From assembly GCF_002127325.2 (NCBI RefSeq), contig NC_035441.2, forward strand, positions 47,186,663 through 47,250,662: DNA of 64,000 nucleotides, read 5' to 3'. The translations under genes were made by a program, and so were the position numbers. The stretch comes from Helianthus annuus. Taxonomy: Eukaryota > Streptophyta > Magnoliopsida > Asterales > Asteraceae. The notes beneath the pieces were generated by a model. The model was not told the DNA's origin. It worked only from the letters and a program-made list of their open reading frames with translations, and did no database searches. Shown here one piece after another: positions 22,505-34,862 of the stretch. Numbering within the stretch: position 1 is the first letter of the stretch; each line of letters opens with the position of its first letter.

Positions 22505-24199
22505 CTAAATATTGCGAGAATCATGAGAACGAATGAAAAAACCAATCAAAACCAATTTTTTTTTAATACAAATCTCATTCTAATTAGAATACTACATTAA
22601 AAAAAAAGAAGAGTTAATTACACAAATGGGTCCTGTGGTTTATACCTATTTTCGTCTTTGGGTACTAGCTTTTTTTAACAGGTTTAGGTTCTATGGTTTC
22701 AATTTTATAACACCTTTGGGTATTAACACCAAAATTAGTTAATTAATGACTAAAATACCCTTGTAATTTTTTAAGTTTATCAATGTAACACATTTGGGTA
22801 CTAACACCTAATTTTATTTAAGTTTAAATCAATTTTACAAAATCTATTTATTTTTTTTTTCATCTTTTTATTATATCTCTTAATTAACATAAACTCTATT
22901 TTTTCATATTTTTATTAAATTTCTTATTTAACATAAAATCTACTTGTTACACCAGTATTTTTTTAAATAGATTTTTTTAAATAAAATCTACTAGCTATAT
23001 AGTTTTATGTAAATTAAATTTCTTACTCGTTTTAAATAATGTAAACCTTACTCGTTTTCAATTTTGGATTGAAATGATTGATAATAATAAATATCTTTCA
23101 TGTAAAAAAATTTAAGCCTTTTTTTAACTCGTTTTTTTTTGTTCATTTACATTTTACTATTTTAGAAAGATATTTAATTTACATAAAACTATATAGCTAG
23201 GTATTTTATATAAAACTAAAAAAAATTAAGCCTTTTTTAACTCGTTTTTTTTTTTGAAAAAAAGATATTTACATAAAACTATATAGCTAGTAGATTTTAC
23301 TGGTGCAACTAGTAGATTTTATGTAAATTAAACATCTTTCTAAAATAGTAAAATGTAAATGAACAAAAAAACGAGTTAAAAAAAGGCTTAAATTTTTTTT
23401 ACATGAAAGATATTTATTATTATCAATCATTTCAATCCAAAATTGAAAACGAGTAAGGTTTACAATATTTAAAACGAGTAAGAAATTTAATTTACATAAA
23501 ACTATATAGCTAGTAGATTTTATTTAAAAAATACTGGTGTAACAAGTAGATTTTATGTTAAATAAGAAATTTAATAAAAATATGAAAATAAAAAAATAAA
23601 TAGACTTTATGTTAATTAAGAGATATAATAAAAAGATGAAAATAAAAAAAATAAATAGATTTTGTAAAATTGATTTAAACTTAAATAAAATTAAGTGTTA
23701 GTACCCAAATGTGTTACATTGATAAACTTAAAAAATGCAAGGGTATTTTAGTCATTAATTAATTAATTTTGGTGTTAGTACCCAAAGGTGTTACAAAATT
23801 GAAACCATAGAACTTAAACATGTTAAAAAAAGTTAGTACCTAATGGCGAAATTAGGTATAAACCACATGACCCATTTGTGTAACTAACTCAAAAAAGAAT
23901 TTACAACATCGAATAATTCATTTCTCCTCTCAAAATCACTCTTATTAGATTTTTATACATTTGTAATATAACAAATTTACATATGTGTATTTGCCAACTT
24001 ACATATGTGTAAATTTTCTTTATTTACAAATTCACGTAAATTTAAACGTGTAAATTAAATGTCTAACATCGTATTCGAATAATAATGATAAGAGTAACCA
24101 AAACAAATGAATTTAAATTGTTTTTTACTAAGTTCTTGCGGTTTTTTCTTTCGCTCTCATGTTTCTCACAATATTTATCGTTCTCATTTAAACTCTCCC
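22505..24199. mobile_element. Old TIR element remnant (GAGAAC class) hosting a foldback element
   Basis: The left end (GCGAGAATCATGAGAACG near 22513) is an imperfect inverted match to the right end, whose reverse complement reads GGGAGAGTTTAAATGAGAACG (24179-24199). Gypsy-B appears to cut off its left tip. A later foldback (22611-23890) lies within. The remaining 23900-24180 is AT-rich with ACATATGTGTA repeats and no gene. Confidence 0.45.
22611..23890. mobile_element. Foldback nonautonomous element with 9-bp TSD (Mutator-like)
   Basis: 1280 bp, almost wholly two inverted arms of about 600 bp that meet near 23250. Ends read GAGTTAATTACACAAATGGG and its near-complement at 23870-23890. The flanks carry aaaaaagaa at 22602-22610 and 23891-23899, a 9-bp duplication, though in A-rich DNA. 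No coding capacity. Any read-through transcript would form a long hairpin. Confidence 0.85.
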
Positions 24200-24220
24200 T
24201 TAGTTAACGTACATTTGGCA

Positions 24221-24248
24221 TTAACGTACGATGCGTACGCGATTAGAA
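24221..24248. repeat. Left arm of an inverted repeat split by Gypsy-C
   Basis: 24221-24245 matches the reverse complement of 34727-34751 at 24 of 25 bases (core TTAACGTACGATGC). With Gypsy-C removed the two arms bound about 330 bp, possibly a small MITE. Confidence 0.6.
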
Positions 24249-24758
24249 TGTCACACCCCCAAAATCCACACGCAGAGTATCACCGCTCGGGAGCGTGACT
24301 GACCAGGATCAAGCCATCAATCATATCGAACATAGCATTTAATAATTAGAATAGATAATGTAATTCAACAAGACATGATTGATGTTCAAAACCAAACATT
24401 TGTTTAAGTAGCGGAAGCATGTAAGTAAACCCAACATAAATAATAATGTAATGTCATAAGTGTTTAAAGAAACAATCACGATCCAAGCCCACAACGACCA
24501 GCTCCTCCCTGTGCAAGCTCCATGTACCTAACGACCTGCAAGGCATGTAACAGAGGATCAACAACTAGTTGAGCGAGTTCACAGATAGTAATTGCGTAAT
24601 AGTAAGTTCGTTTGTAACAGGTGGCTCTACTGGGCCGTTAGTACGTTCTATTGGTGGGGGCTTCCCATGTTGTATAACCACTAGACTACTCGTAACCATA
24701 TGTGTTCTTCACAATCCGAGAACAGTAGTAAGTACAAGTTCACGTAGGTCTTACGTGA

Positions 24759-24965
24759 GTATCCTTCACATCCGAGGATAGTAATTAAGTATAAGTATCC
24801 TTCACAACCGAGGATAGTAATATGTATAAGTATCCTTCACAACCGAGGATAGTAGTATGTATAAGTATCCTTCACAACCGAGGATAGTAATATGTATAAG
24901 TATCCTTCACAACCGAGGATAGTAGTAAGCATAAGTATCCTTCACAACCGAGGATAGTAGTAAGT
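24759..24965. repeat. 35-bp tandem repeat in Gypsy-C LTR
   Basis: Five to six units, each built around TATCCTTCACAACCGAGGAT and separated by AGTARTATGTATAAG-like linkers. Within a unit ATCCT and AGGAT can pair as a short stem. The same array is at 32066-32272 in the other LTR, so it predates insertion. Confidence 0.9.
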
Positions 24966-25596
24966 ATGTGTGTACGTAGATTGCACGTATGTGTCCTGCA
25001 CAACCGAGGACGATGGTATGGTAGTCTAGTAATAGTGTCAGTACGAATCTATTCAACCTTATTCCTTTAAAACCCATTCCCAAGCCCCGGGAATCCCATG
25101 CCTTAGTAAGGGTGTGAACTCACCTTGGTTTGCTCGGTATGCTATGTTATGCACTCACAAGTAATCAGTCAAGTCCTATTGTATGCACGTGTAATAAATC
25201 AGTTCATGTTTGTATTAATATGTAGGTAATCTATATCACAAAGCGTTTAACAATTAGCATCATGAATCACATACGATAGTGTTCTTGGTTAATACGTACA
25301 AGGTTATTCAGTAGCACAATTAACAGGGTCGTCGTGTTTAACAAGATCATCATGCTTAACCAGATAACATGTTTTCGCAGAACTATTACACTTATCGTGG
25401 TTAACACTTAACACCGTTAACACATGTAACAGGAATATCGACTTAACTACACCAGTTCACTTACGAGAGTTAACAAGTAATTAGAGTTCACAACTTAGCA
25501 AAGATAATGCGTACATGATTAACTACATTACATAGTGAACATGATTACGTGCAAATAATAGGGTTAACATCACATCAGACCAACAATCCATCTCCC

Positions 25597-26058
25597 AAAA
25601 CTCGGACAGTATCACACCCCCTTATGTAGTTCGGACCAATGTGTGTGGGGGGGTTAAGAACTCGGACCATGTGAGGGGTTTTGGGGGCTCAAAAGGTCGG
25701 ACAGGAGACATGGGTCAAAAGTCGGACATGTGGGGAAATCCCTTCACAAATTCGGACCAAGGGGGTGGGGTTCTAATCTTAAAACTCGGACACATGTGTG
25801 GAGCATAAAACTCGGACATCATGTGGGTGTCAAAGCTCGGACCACCCGTCTATAACACTAAAAAGTCGGACGACACAATAGAGTTATAACTCGGACTCCC
25901 TTCAAGGTTAAAGGTCGGACATTAGATTGTGTTTAAAACTCGGAACTTATGCATCTTGTATCAAAACTCGGACACAGGAATCATTAAGAGTTCGGACCCT
26001 TTAAAGCTTGTATGTCAAAAATTCGGACTCTATGTCTCATATATTATTCGGACTACCA
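25597..26058. repeat. Dispersed CTCGGAC motif array in Gypsy-C LTR
   Basis: About twenty copies of NTCGGAC, most as AAACTCGGACA or AAGTCGGACA, spaced 15-35 bases apart with unrelated DNA between. The second LTR has the array at about 32904-33365. The spacers differ while the heptamer is kept, which is not simple tandem duplication. Confidence 0.85.
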
Positions 26059-27137
26059 CATGTCTACTGCCATAAATCAGGTGCTATTTTATTATATGCA
26101 ATATGTTATTTCAATCGGTCCAATGGAGGTTTGTTTAGTGTATATATTGGCAGCCCTATACAAGAACTAAAGTGACACCATAGATTTTAGTGGGTTCAAA
26201 GGCCCTATCAAGTAAATCGGTTATCTGACAAACATGTGGCCCTAATATACAATCAGTTAAAAGTCATATGCTCATCATCATTGTTTTTTTTATCAAATCC
26301 AACATTAATGGCCGACAATTGAAATTTGTTTTCATGTTTCTATTGGACCAAATTATATAGTAGCCATACCTTTAGAATCATGCACTATCATGTAATCGGT
26401 CCAATGGCAAGCATTCAACAATATCATCCATCATTAAATTAAAGAATTCACATATTCTTATAGTTGTCAATGGATCACATGATGAGCAATTAATAGGATT
26501 CAGTAAACCACAATCATATCATTTCATATTAATCATTAATCATATCAAACCTAAACCCTACATAAATATCAATTTTCTCATGACAGATTGATCATATGAA
26601 AAAGAACACAACCAACACCATAACTATATACATTCAGATCTGAAAACAATTAAACGCGGAAGTCACTAACCTAATCAGAATGATCAACAAGAGATCTGGC
26701 TTCGAATGAGAGGAGGGCAGCCGTCAGGTTTCAAAGAATAGCGAGGGAGAGGGACGACGTGATTAGGGTTTTCCAATTATCGATTTCGTGCACGAGGTTA
26801 AAGCAAATCCTATATTTATTCATTACTGGGCCGAAGCCCATTCTTGTTTTCATTGGGTAGACACTTGAAGTGTTTTCGGCCATGAGTGTTTTCGTGAGGA
26901 ATGTTTGACATGAGCTCCAATTTATTACTCAAACAACAACACTTATATTAACCAATCTACAATCATATATCAGCAAACACACTCATGCACATCAAATATA
27001 ACAGATAAATTCCAACACGATATAACATATTGCAAACGTGCACCGTTGCGAAACAAACAAGTCGTGTCAACAAACAATCTATATAATTAACGTGAAATAA
27101 ATGCGGGAATGGAATCTTGGAAACTCGAGTTGTCACA

Positions 27138-27275
27138 TTATCCCCAACTTGAAAGAAATTTCGTCCCGAAATTTAGTACGCACTCACTGAGGAAGCTAGG
27201 TAAGTTGTATTGTTTACTGGTTTTCCTGGGGTGTCACATCATCCCCCCGTTGATTTGGAATTTCGTCCCGAAATT
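27138..27275 (-). promoter_or_regulatory. Gypsy-C polypurine tract region with duplicated hairpin
   Basis: Minus strand AGTTGGGGATAA abuts the LTR start at 27137. A second GGGGGGATGATGTGACACC junction copy is at about 27230-27247. Each copy has a stem with loop TCC: AATTTCG/CGAAATT near 27158 and GAATTTCG/CGAAATTC near 27260. Same layout as Gypsy-A. Confidence 0.6.
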
Positions 27276-30200
27276 CAGTAGTAGTAGCTTCAGGCTCAGT
27301 AGTGGTTGCATTGGTTTCGAATAACTGGGGGTACTTTTCTGTCATCTGGTCTTCGCGTTCCCAGGTGTACTCTGGGCCACGTTTGGAGTTCCAACGAACT
27401 CGGACAAGAGGGATTCTCTTGTGTTTGAGGACCTTAACATCCCGGTCCGTGATTTCAACTGGCTCCTCGACGAACTGCAACCGCTCGTCGATAGTGAGTT
27501 CCTTAAAAGGAATTATGAGGGTCTCATCTGACAGGCACTTCTTCAGATTCGACACGCGAAATACATTGTGAACTGCACCGAGTTCAGTTGGTAGGTTCAG
27601 TCTGTAGGCTACTGGGCCTATTCTTTCAGTGATTTCGAACGGTCCAACATACCGTGGATTGAGTTTGCCTCGTTTACCAAATCGAACCACACCCTTCCAG
27701 GGTGAGACTTTAAGTAAAACCCGGTCCCCGACCTGAAATTCCAATGGTTCCCTACGCTTATCCGCGTAGCTTTTCTGGCGATCACGAGCTGTCGCCATGC
27801 GTTGTCGTATTTGTGCTATTCGTTCAGTAGCGTCAACTACCATTTTCTGGTCCTGCAATCTGACTATCTCCCACCTCTGCCCAACCGAGAGGTGACCGGC
27901 ATTTACGTCCGTACAATGCCTCGAATGGAGCGGCTTGTATGCTGGTGTGGTAACTGTTATTGTACGAAAACTCCACTAAAGGGGGGGTGCTTTTCCCAGC
28001 TGTTGCCGAAATCGATAACACACGCCCGAAGCATGTCTTCTAGAGTTTGAATCGTGCGCTCAGACTGCCCATCCGTCTGAGGATGATACGCTGTGCTCAT
28101 GTCTAATCGTGAGCCGAAAGATTTGTGCATCGCTTGCCATAGTTCTGACGTGAATCGTGCATCCCGATCCGAAATGATGGAGGTGGGCACCCCGTGCCTC
28201 GAAACAACTTCTTTAAGATAGATGTCTATGAGAGTGGAGAACTTATCCGTTTCCCTTATAGCCAGGAAGTGCGCAGACTTGGTGAGTCGGTCCACGATCA
28301 CCCATATAGTATCATTCCCACGCTGGGATTTGGGTAGACCTGTAACAAAATCCATGGAAATTTCTTCCCATTTCCATTGCGGTATCCTGGGTTGCTGAAG
28401 TAGGTCTGAGGGTTTCTGGTACTCTGTCTTGACTCTCGCACAAGTCAAACATTTGCCGACGTAAGTTGCAATGTGGGCCTTCATGCTAGGCCACCAATAT
28501 GTAGTTCTAATGTCGTGGTACATTTTATCCGACCCTGGATGTACCGAGTAGCGAGACTTGTGTGCTTCATCCATCACAAGTTCTCGTAAACCGCCGTATA
28601 GTGGGACCCAAATACGTCCTGTTACATAGTAGGCGCCGTCTTCCCTTTGTTCTAATCGTTGCCTTGAGCCACGCAAAGCTTCATCCTTTACGTTTTCCGG
28701 TTTCAATGCTTCCACCTGAGCATCTCGTATTTGTGCAGGAAGATCAGACTGAATAGTGAGCTGCAAAGCTCGTACGCGTCTAGGTAGAGTGTCCTTTCGA
28801 CTGAGAGCGTCGGCCACAACATTGGCTTTGCCAGGATGATACTTAATAGCGCATTCGTAATCGTTAAGCAGTTCGACCCATCGTCGTTGACGCGTGTTCA
28901 ACTCCTTCTGCTTGAAGATATGCTCGAGACTCCTGTGATCGGTGTAAATAGTGCACTTGGTACCGTACAGGTAGTGTCGCCATATCTTAAGCGCGAAAAC
29001 AACAGCTCCCAGCTCTAAATCGTGCGTCGCGTAGTTCCGTTCATGAACCTTGAGTTGACGAGAAGCATAGGCAATAACTTTATCTCGCTGCATCAATACA
29101 CAACCAAGCCCCTGTATCGATGCGTCACAATAGACCACAAAATCATCCGTGCCCTCTGGCAATGAGAGAATAGGTGCGCTGCAAAGCCTATCCTTTAGGT
29201 ACTGAAAAGCAGTTTCCTGCGTCTTACCCCATCTGTAAACGGTACCCTTCTGCGTCAGTAATGTGAGCGGTTGAGCGATCTTTGAAAAGTCTTTGATGAA
29301 CCGCCGATATTAACCTGCCAAACCCAAGAATTGGCGTATTTCCGTCGGTGTACGCGGTGCAGGCCAGTTCCTGATCGAATCTACTTTGGATGGATCGACA
29401 TAAATCCCATCCCTGTTCACCACATGGCCTAAGAAGTGGACTTCACGAAGCCAGAAGTCGCATTTTGAAAACTTGGCGTACAGTTGTTCCTTTCGAAGAA
29501 GTTCCAAGATAAGACGCAGGTGCTGCTCGCGTTCCTCCTGACTCTTGGAGTAGATCAGGATGTCGTCGATGAAGACGATGACGAACTTGTCTAGATAGGG
29601 TTTGCACACCCTGTTCATAAGATCCATGAAGACTGCAGGTGCGTTCGTAAGCCCGAATGGTATGACAAGAAACTCGTAATGGCCGCAACGAGTTCTGAAT
29701 GCTGTCTTGGAGACGTCCTCATCCTGGACTCTCAGCTGATGATAACCAGACCTTAGATCAACCTTGGAGTAGTAACTCGACCTTTGCAATTGGTCGAATA
29801 AGTCGTCAATGCGTGGAAGAGGATAACGGTTCTTCACTTTGACCTTGTTCAGTTCACGGTAATCAACTTCACATCCTGAGGTGCCATCCTTCTTTTTCAC
29901 CGATAATTGGTATCCAATAGTTCTTGTAGCTCCCCAAGGCGAAGAGATAGGTCGGATAAATCCCTTATCCAAGATTTCTTGTAGCTGCGTCGATAGTTCT
30001 TCTGATTCTGGTGGAGCTAAGCGATACGGTGCTCGAGCTACGGGTGCTGCTCCTGGAGCGAGCTCGATTTGAAATTCGTCCTGACGATGAGGCGGTAGAC
30101 CAGGTAAATCTTTAGGAAACACCTGAGGAAAGTCGCGTACAACTGGATGGTCTTCCAACTTCTTTTCTTTCGCTGATGCGTCAGTAACGAGAGCCAAAAT

Positions 30201-31240
30201 TGCGGTGTGGCCCTTCCGCAAAAATTTCTGAGCCTTCAAGAAAGAGGTGATGCCAACCACAGCACCACTCTTGTCGCTTTGAACTTCGAGAGGTTCTTGA
30301 CCAGAACGAGGAATGCGAACAATCTTTTCCTTGCATAGGATTTCTGCTTGCTGTTGCTGTTGTGCTTGAGACTGAACGGTAGCGGAACCCTTGCTGGAAT
30401 ACCCATCCCATTTCCGCTTGTGTGTCACTAGGAGTAGCGGAAGTAGCAGAAGTGGTAGCGGTAGTAATAGCGCTGATACAACTAGGCAGCATGTTCTGTT
30501 CCACTGCCCGATCCGTGAGGCGATGAGCAAGACACTGAATGTCTTGGATATTGTCGAGGTTAGCCGATGTAGCATGGCCCTGAATCTCTGAGGCTAGACC
30601 CTTGAGGTACAATTCAATACGCTTGCTTGGAGGGTCCACCATGGTTGAACACAAGATGGCCAGTTCGTTCGAGCGTTTCGTATAAGCATCAATTCCTGAC
30701 CCCGTCATTTTCAAATGGTAAAGCTCCACTTCCAACTTGTGGATGTCATCACGCGTGTTGTATTCCCTTTTGAGGCCCTCTTTGAAATCATTCCAAGGGG
30801 TGGCGTTAGCAGCTGCCAACCCTAGGATTCGTACTTGCGCGTTCCACCAAGTTAACGCGATTCCTTCCAACGTGCCAGTGGCGTACTTGACCTTGCGAGC
30901 CTCAGGGCATTCACACATCTCGAATACAGACTCGAGCTTCCCAAACCAATGGAGTAGTCCCACTGCTCCTTCCGTGCCACTGAATGTGCTTGGACGATAG
31001 TCCATGAAGTTTTTGAATGTGTAGACAGGTTGCTATGCGTTCTGACCCGTTGCGCGAGAAAGATAGGTCAAGGTTAAGCGCGAGAGTTGGGTCACGAGAG
31101 TAGGATCTAACATCCTAGGATAGGTCTGGAATAGCAGGTTATACCTCCTGCTTGTGCGGCTGCAAGCGCCGCAGCAACTTGTTCGTTAATAAGAGCCGTC
31201 AACTGGGCTTGAGTCATGATAACACGTCCAGACATGATCG
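27214..31240 (-). pseudogene. Gypsy-C gag-pol, broken and internally deleted
   Basis: Segments from the 5' end on the minus strand: Gag start near 31240 (MSGRVIMTQAQL); Gag capsid region 30430-31005 (LHWFGKLESVFEMCECPEA); a frameshift near 30430; then [11 protein letters not shown] joins directly to [14 protein letters not shown]. Compared with Gypsy-A, about 250 residues with the zinc knuckles and the DSGA protease are missing. RT with FIDDIL follows (29310-30400), then a TAA at 29310-29312 in the GLAGYYRRF block. The same frame goes on through RNase H and the integrase finger and catalytic core to a frameshift in a seven-G run at 27981-27987. Another shift near 27850 precedes the integrase end and chromodomain (27214-27858). 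No functional polyprotein is possible. Confidence 0.93.
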
Positions 31241-31539
31241 AACAGTAAAGGTAGCATAAGTATGAATGGTTCGCGAATAGTGCGATGACAGAAAAGTGTA
31301 GGCACATAGGTGTTCTTAAGCAGTAACAAGTAGTGAGCAAAGTAATGTAAGCATACTACGAACAAAGTTCTATGCAATCCTAGCATGTAGGCAATAAACA
31401 TAAACCTTATTACCTAGGATGTTGAGTCTTGCACGTGGAGCGAAGCGTCGTTGTGGATCGTTGAGAGCGCTGTTCTGGTTATAGTCTGGTTTTAATAAAA
31501 ACGTTTTCCCATATTAAAACCAAGTTCTCTATAACCAAT

Positions 31540-31552
31540 GGCTCTGATACCA
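31540..31552 (-). promoter_or_regulatory. Gypsy-C primer binding site (initiator Met tRNA)
   Basis: Minus strand TGGTATCAGAGCC, three bases from the 5' LTR at 31556. Intact, so the RNA could still be reverse transcribed with helper proteins. Confidence 0.9.
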
Positions 31553-31555
31553 ATC

Positions 31556-34445
31556 TGTCACACCCCCAAAATCCACACGCGGAGTATCACCGCTCGGGAG
31601 CGTGACTGACCAGGATCAAGCCATCAATCATATCGAACATAGCATTTAATAATTAGAATAGATAATATAATTCAACAAGACATGATTGATGTTCAAAACC
31701 AAACATTTGTTTAAGTAGCGGAAGCATGTAAGTAAACCCAACATAAATAATAATGTAATGTTATAAGTGTTTAAAGAAACAATCACGATCCAAGCCCACA
31801 ACGACCAGCTCCTCCCTGTGCAAGCTCCATGTACCTAACGACCTGCAAGGCATGTAACAGAGGATCAACAACTAGTTGAGCGAGTTCACAGATAGTAATT
31901 GCGTAATAGTAAGTTCGTTTGTAACAGGTGGCTCTACTGGGCCGTTAGTACGTTCTATTGGTGGGGGCTTCCCATGTTGTATAACCACTAGACTACTCGT
32001 AACCATATGTGTTCTTCACAATCCGAGAACAGTAGTAAGTACAAGTTCACGTAGGTCTTACGTGAGTATCCTTCACATCCGAGGATAGTAATTAAGTATA
32101 AGTATCCTTCACAACCGAGGATAGTAATATGTATAAGTATCCTTCACAACCGAGGATAGTAGTATGTATAAGTATCCTTCACAACCGAGGATAGTAATAT
32201 GTATAAGTATCCTTCACAACCGAGGATAGTAGTAAGCATAAGTATCCTTCACAACCGAGGATAGTAGTAAGTATATGTGTACGTAGATTGCACGTATGTG
32301 TCCTGCACAACCGAGGACGATGGTATGGTAGTCTAGTAATAGTGTCAGTACGAATCTATTCAACCTTATTCCTTTAAAACCCATTCCCAAGCCCCGGGAA
32401 TCCCATGCCTTAGTAAGGGTGTGAACTCACCTTGGTTTGCTCGGTATGCTATGTTATGCACTCACAAGTAATCAGTCAAGTCCTATTGTATGCACGTGTA
32501 ATAAATCAGTTCATGTTTGTATTAATATGTAGGTAATCTATATCACAAAGCGTTTAACAATTAGCATCATGAATCACATACGATAGTGTTCTTGGTTAAT
32601 ACGTACAAGGTTATTCAGTAGCACAATTAACAGGGTCGTCGTGTTTAACAAGATCATCATGCTTAACCAGATAACATGTTTTCGCAGAACTATTACACTT
32701 ATCGTGGTTAACACTTAACACCGTTAACACATGTAACAGGAATATCGACTTAACTACACCAGTTCACTTACGAGAGTTAACAAGTAATTAGAGTTCACAA
32801 CTTAGCAAAGATAATGCGTACATGATTAACTACATTACATAGTGAACATGATTACGTGCAAATAATAGGGTTAACATCACATCAGACCAACAATCCATCT
32901 CCCAAAACTCGGACAGTATCACACCCCCTTATGTAGTTCGGACCAATGTGTGTGGGGGGGTTAAGAACTCGGACCATGTGAGGGGTTTTGGGGGCTCAAA
33001 AGGTCGGACAGGAGACATGGGTCAAAAGTCGGACATGTGGGGAAATCCCTTCACAAATTCGGACCAAGGGGGGTGAGGTTCTAATCTCAAAACTCGGACA
33101 CATGTGTGGAGCATAAAACTCGGACATCATGTGGGTGTCGTAACTCGGACCACCCGTCTATAACACTAAAAAGTCGGACGACACAATGGAGTTATAACTC
33201 GGACTCCCTTCAAGGTTAAAGGTCGGACATTAGATTGTGTTTAAAACTCGGAACTTATGCATCTTGTATCAAAACTCGGACACAGGAATCATTAAGAGTT
33301 CGGACCCTTTAAAGCTTGTATGTCAAAAATTCGGACTCTATGTCTCATATATTATTCGGACTACCACATGTCTACTGCCATAAATCAGGTGCTATTTTAT
33401 TATATGCAATATGTTATTTCAATCGGTCCAATGGAGGTTTGTTTAGTGTATATATTGGCAGCCCTATACAAGAACTAAAGTGACACCATAGATTTTAGTG
33501 GGTTCAAAGGCCCTATCAAGTAAATCGGTTATCTGACAAACATGTGGCCCTAATATACAATCAGTTAAAAGTCATATGCTCATCATCATTGTTTTTTTTA
33601 TCAAATCCAACATTAATGGCCGACAATTGAAATTTGTTTTCATGTTTCTATTGGACCAAATTATATAGTAGCCATACCTTTAGAATCATGCACTATCATG
33701 TAATCGGTCCAATGGCAAGCATTCAACAATATCATCCATCACTAAATTAAAGAATTCACATATTCTTATAGTTGTCAGTGGATCACATGATGAGCAATTA
33801 ATAGGATTCAGTAAACCACAATCATATCATTTCATATTAATCATTAATCATATCAAACCTAAACCCTACATAAATATCAATTTTCTCATGACAGATTGAT
33901 CATATGAAAAAGAACACAACCAACACCATAACTATATACATTCAGATCTGAAAACAATTAAACGCGGAAGTCACTAACCTAATCAGAATGATCAACAAGA
34001 GATCTGGCTTCGAATGAGAGGAGGGCAGCCGTCAGGTTTCAAAGAATAGCGAGGGAGAGGGACGACGTGATTAGGGTTTTCCAATTATCGATTTCGTGCA
34101 CGAGGTTAAAGCAAATCCTATATTTATTCATTACTGGGCCGAAGCCCATTCTTGTTTTCATTGGGTAGACACTTGAAGTGTTTTCGGCCATGAGTGTTTT
34201 CGTGAGGAATGTTTGACATGAGCTCCAATTTATTACTCAAACAACAACACTTATATTAACCAATCTACAATCATATATCAGCAAACACACTCATGCACAT
34301 CAAATATAACAGATAAATTCCAACACGATATAACATATTGCAAACGTGCACCGTTGCGAAACAAACAAGTCGTGTCAACAAACAATCTATATAATTAACG
34401 TGAAATAAATGCGGGAATGGAATCTTGGAAACTCGAGTTGTCACA
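31556..34445 (-). repeat. Gypsy-C 5' LTR
   Basis: 2890 bp, near-identical partner of 24249-27137, with the same tandem array (32066-32272) and CTCGGAC array (32904-33365). Confidence 0.95.
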
Positions 34446-34818
34446 TAGAAATCCGCACGTTATAAACCTCAAAAGGCTTCAACCCCAGACATGTTCATAA
34501 AATCGCATGGGACTCACAAACTCGAATTCACAAATTGGGCGTTCGCATGTTATATCTCAAAATCGCATGGCTTCACAAACCCGGACATGTCATAAACTCG
34601 CATGGGACTCACAAACTCGGACTCACAGAAATGGTTATTCGCATGTTATATCTCAAAATGACATGGTCATAAACTCGGACTCACAAACTCGGACAACCAA
34701 AATGTACAAAATCGCATGTTATACACTAATCGCGTATGCATCGTACGTTAAGGGATATTGTACAATACACTTTCCCTCTCTCTCTCTCTCTCTCTCTTTC
34801 TATATATATATACATATA
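34446..34818. repeat. Right part of the Gypsy-C target: CTCGGAC/CGCATG motif cluster, inverted arm, (CT)n
   Basis: From about 34505 to 34720 the words AAATCGCATGG, ACTCACAAACTCGGAC and TTCGCATGTTATA recur. CTCGGAC occurs at 34616, 34674 and 34688, the same heptamer as in the Gypsy-C LTR. The inverted arm is at 34727-34751. A (CT)n run and (TA)n run follow at 34772-34818. No gene. Confidence 0.6.
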
Positions 34819-34862
34819 GGGTCAGGATTTAGAGAAAACGGTGGAAAGTGTGAGAACGGTGA

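Larger units (their letters stand above)
24249..27137 (-). repeat. Gypsy-C 3' LTR
   Basis: 2889 bp, TGTCACACCC to GAGTTGTCACA. Two internal repeat features stand out: a 35-bp tandem array (24759-24965) and a dispersed CTCGGAC array (25597-26058). A weak TATA-like AATAAATATA on the minus strand near 26812-26822 marks the probable promoter. Confidence 0.95.
24249..34445 (-). mobile_element. Gypsy-C, Tekay-type chromovirus, defective
   Basis: 10197 bp on the minus strand with the duplication tagaa at 24244-24248 and 34446-34450. LTRs are 24249-27137 (3') and 31556-34445 (5'). By eye they differ at about a dozen sites in 2.89 kb, so insertion was recent. The pol is heavily damaged and lacks the zinc knuckles and protease. 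The element was therefore probably already defective when it last moved, with proteins supplied in trans. Confidence 0.96.

Noticed and set aside
24759..24965. CRISPR-like array
   Set aside because: Repeats of 35 bp without true spacers, inside a plant LTR and duplicated in the second LTR; plainly a tandem repeat.
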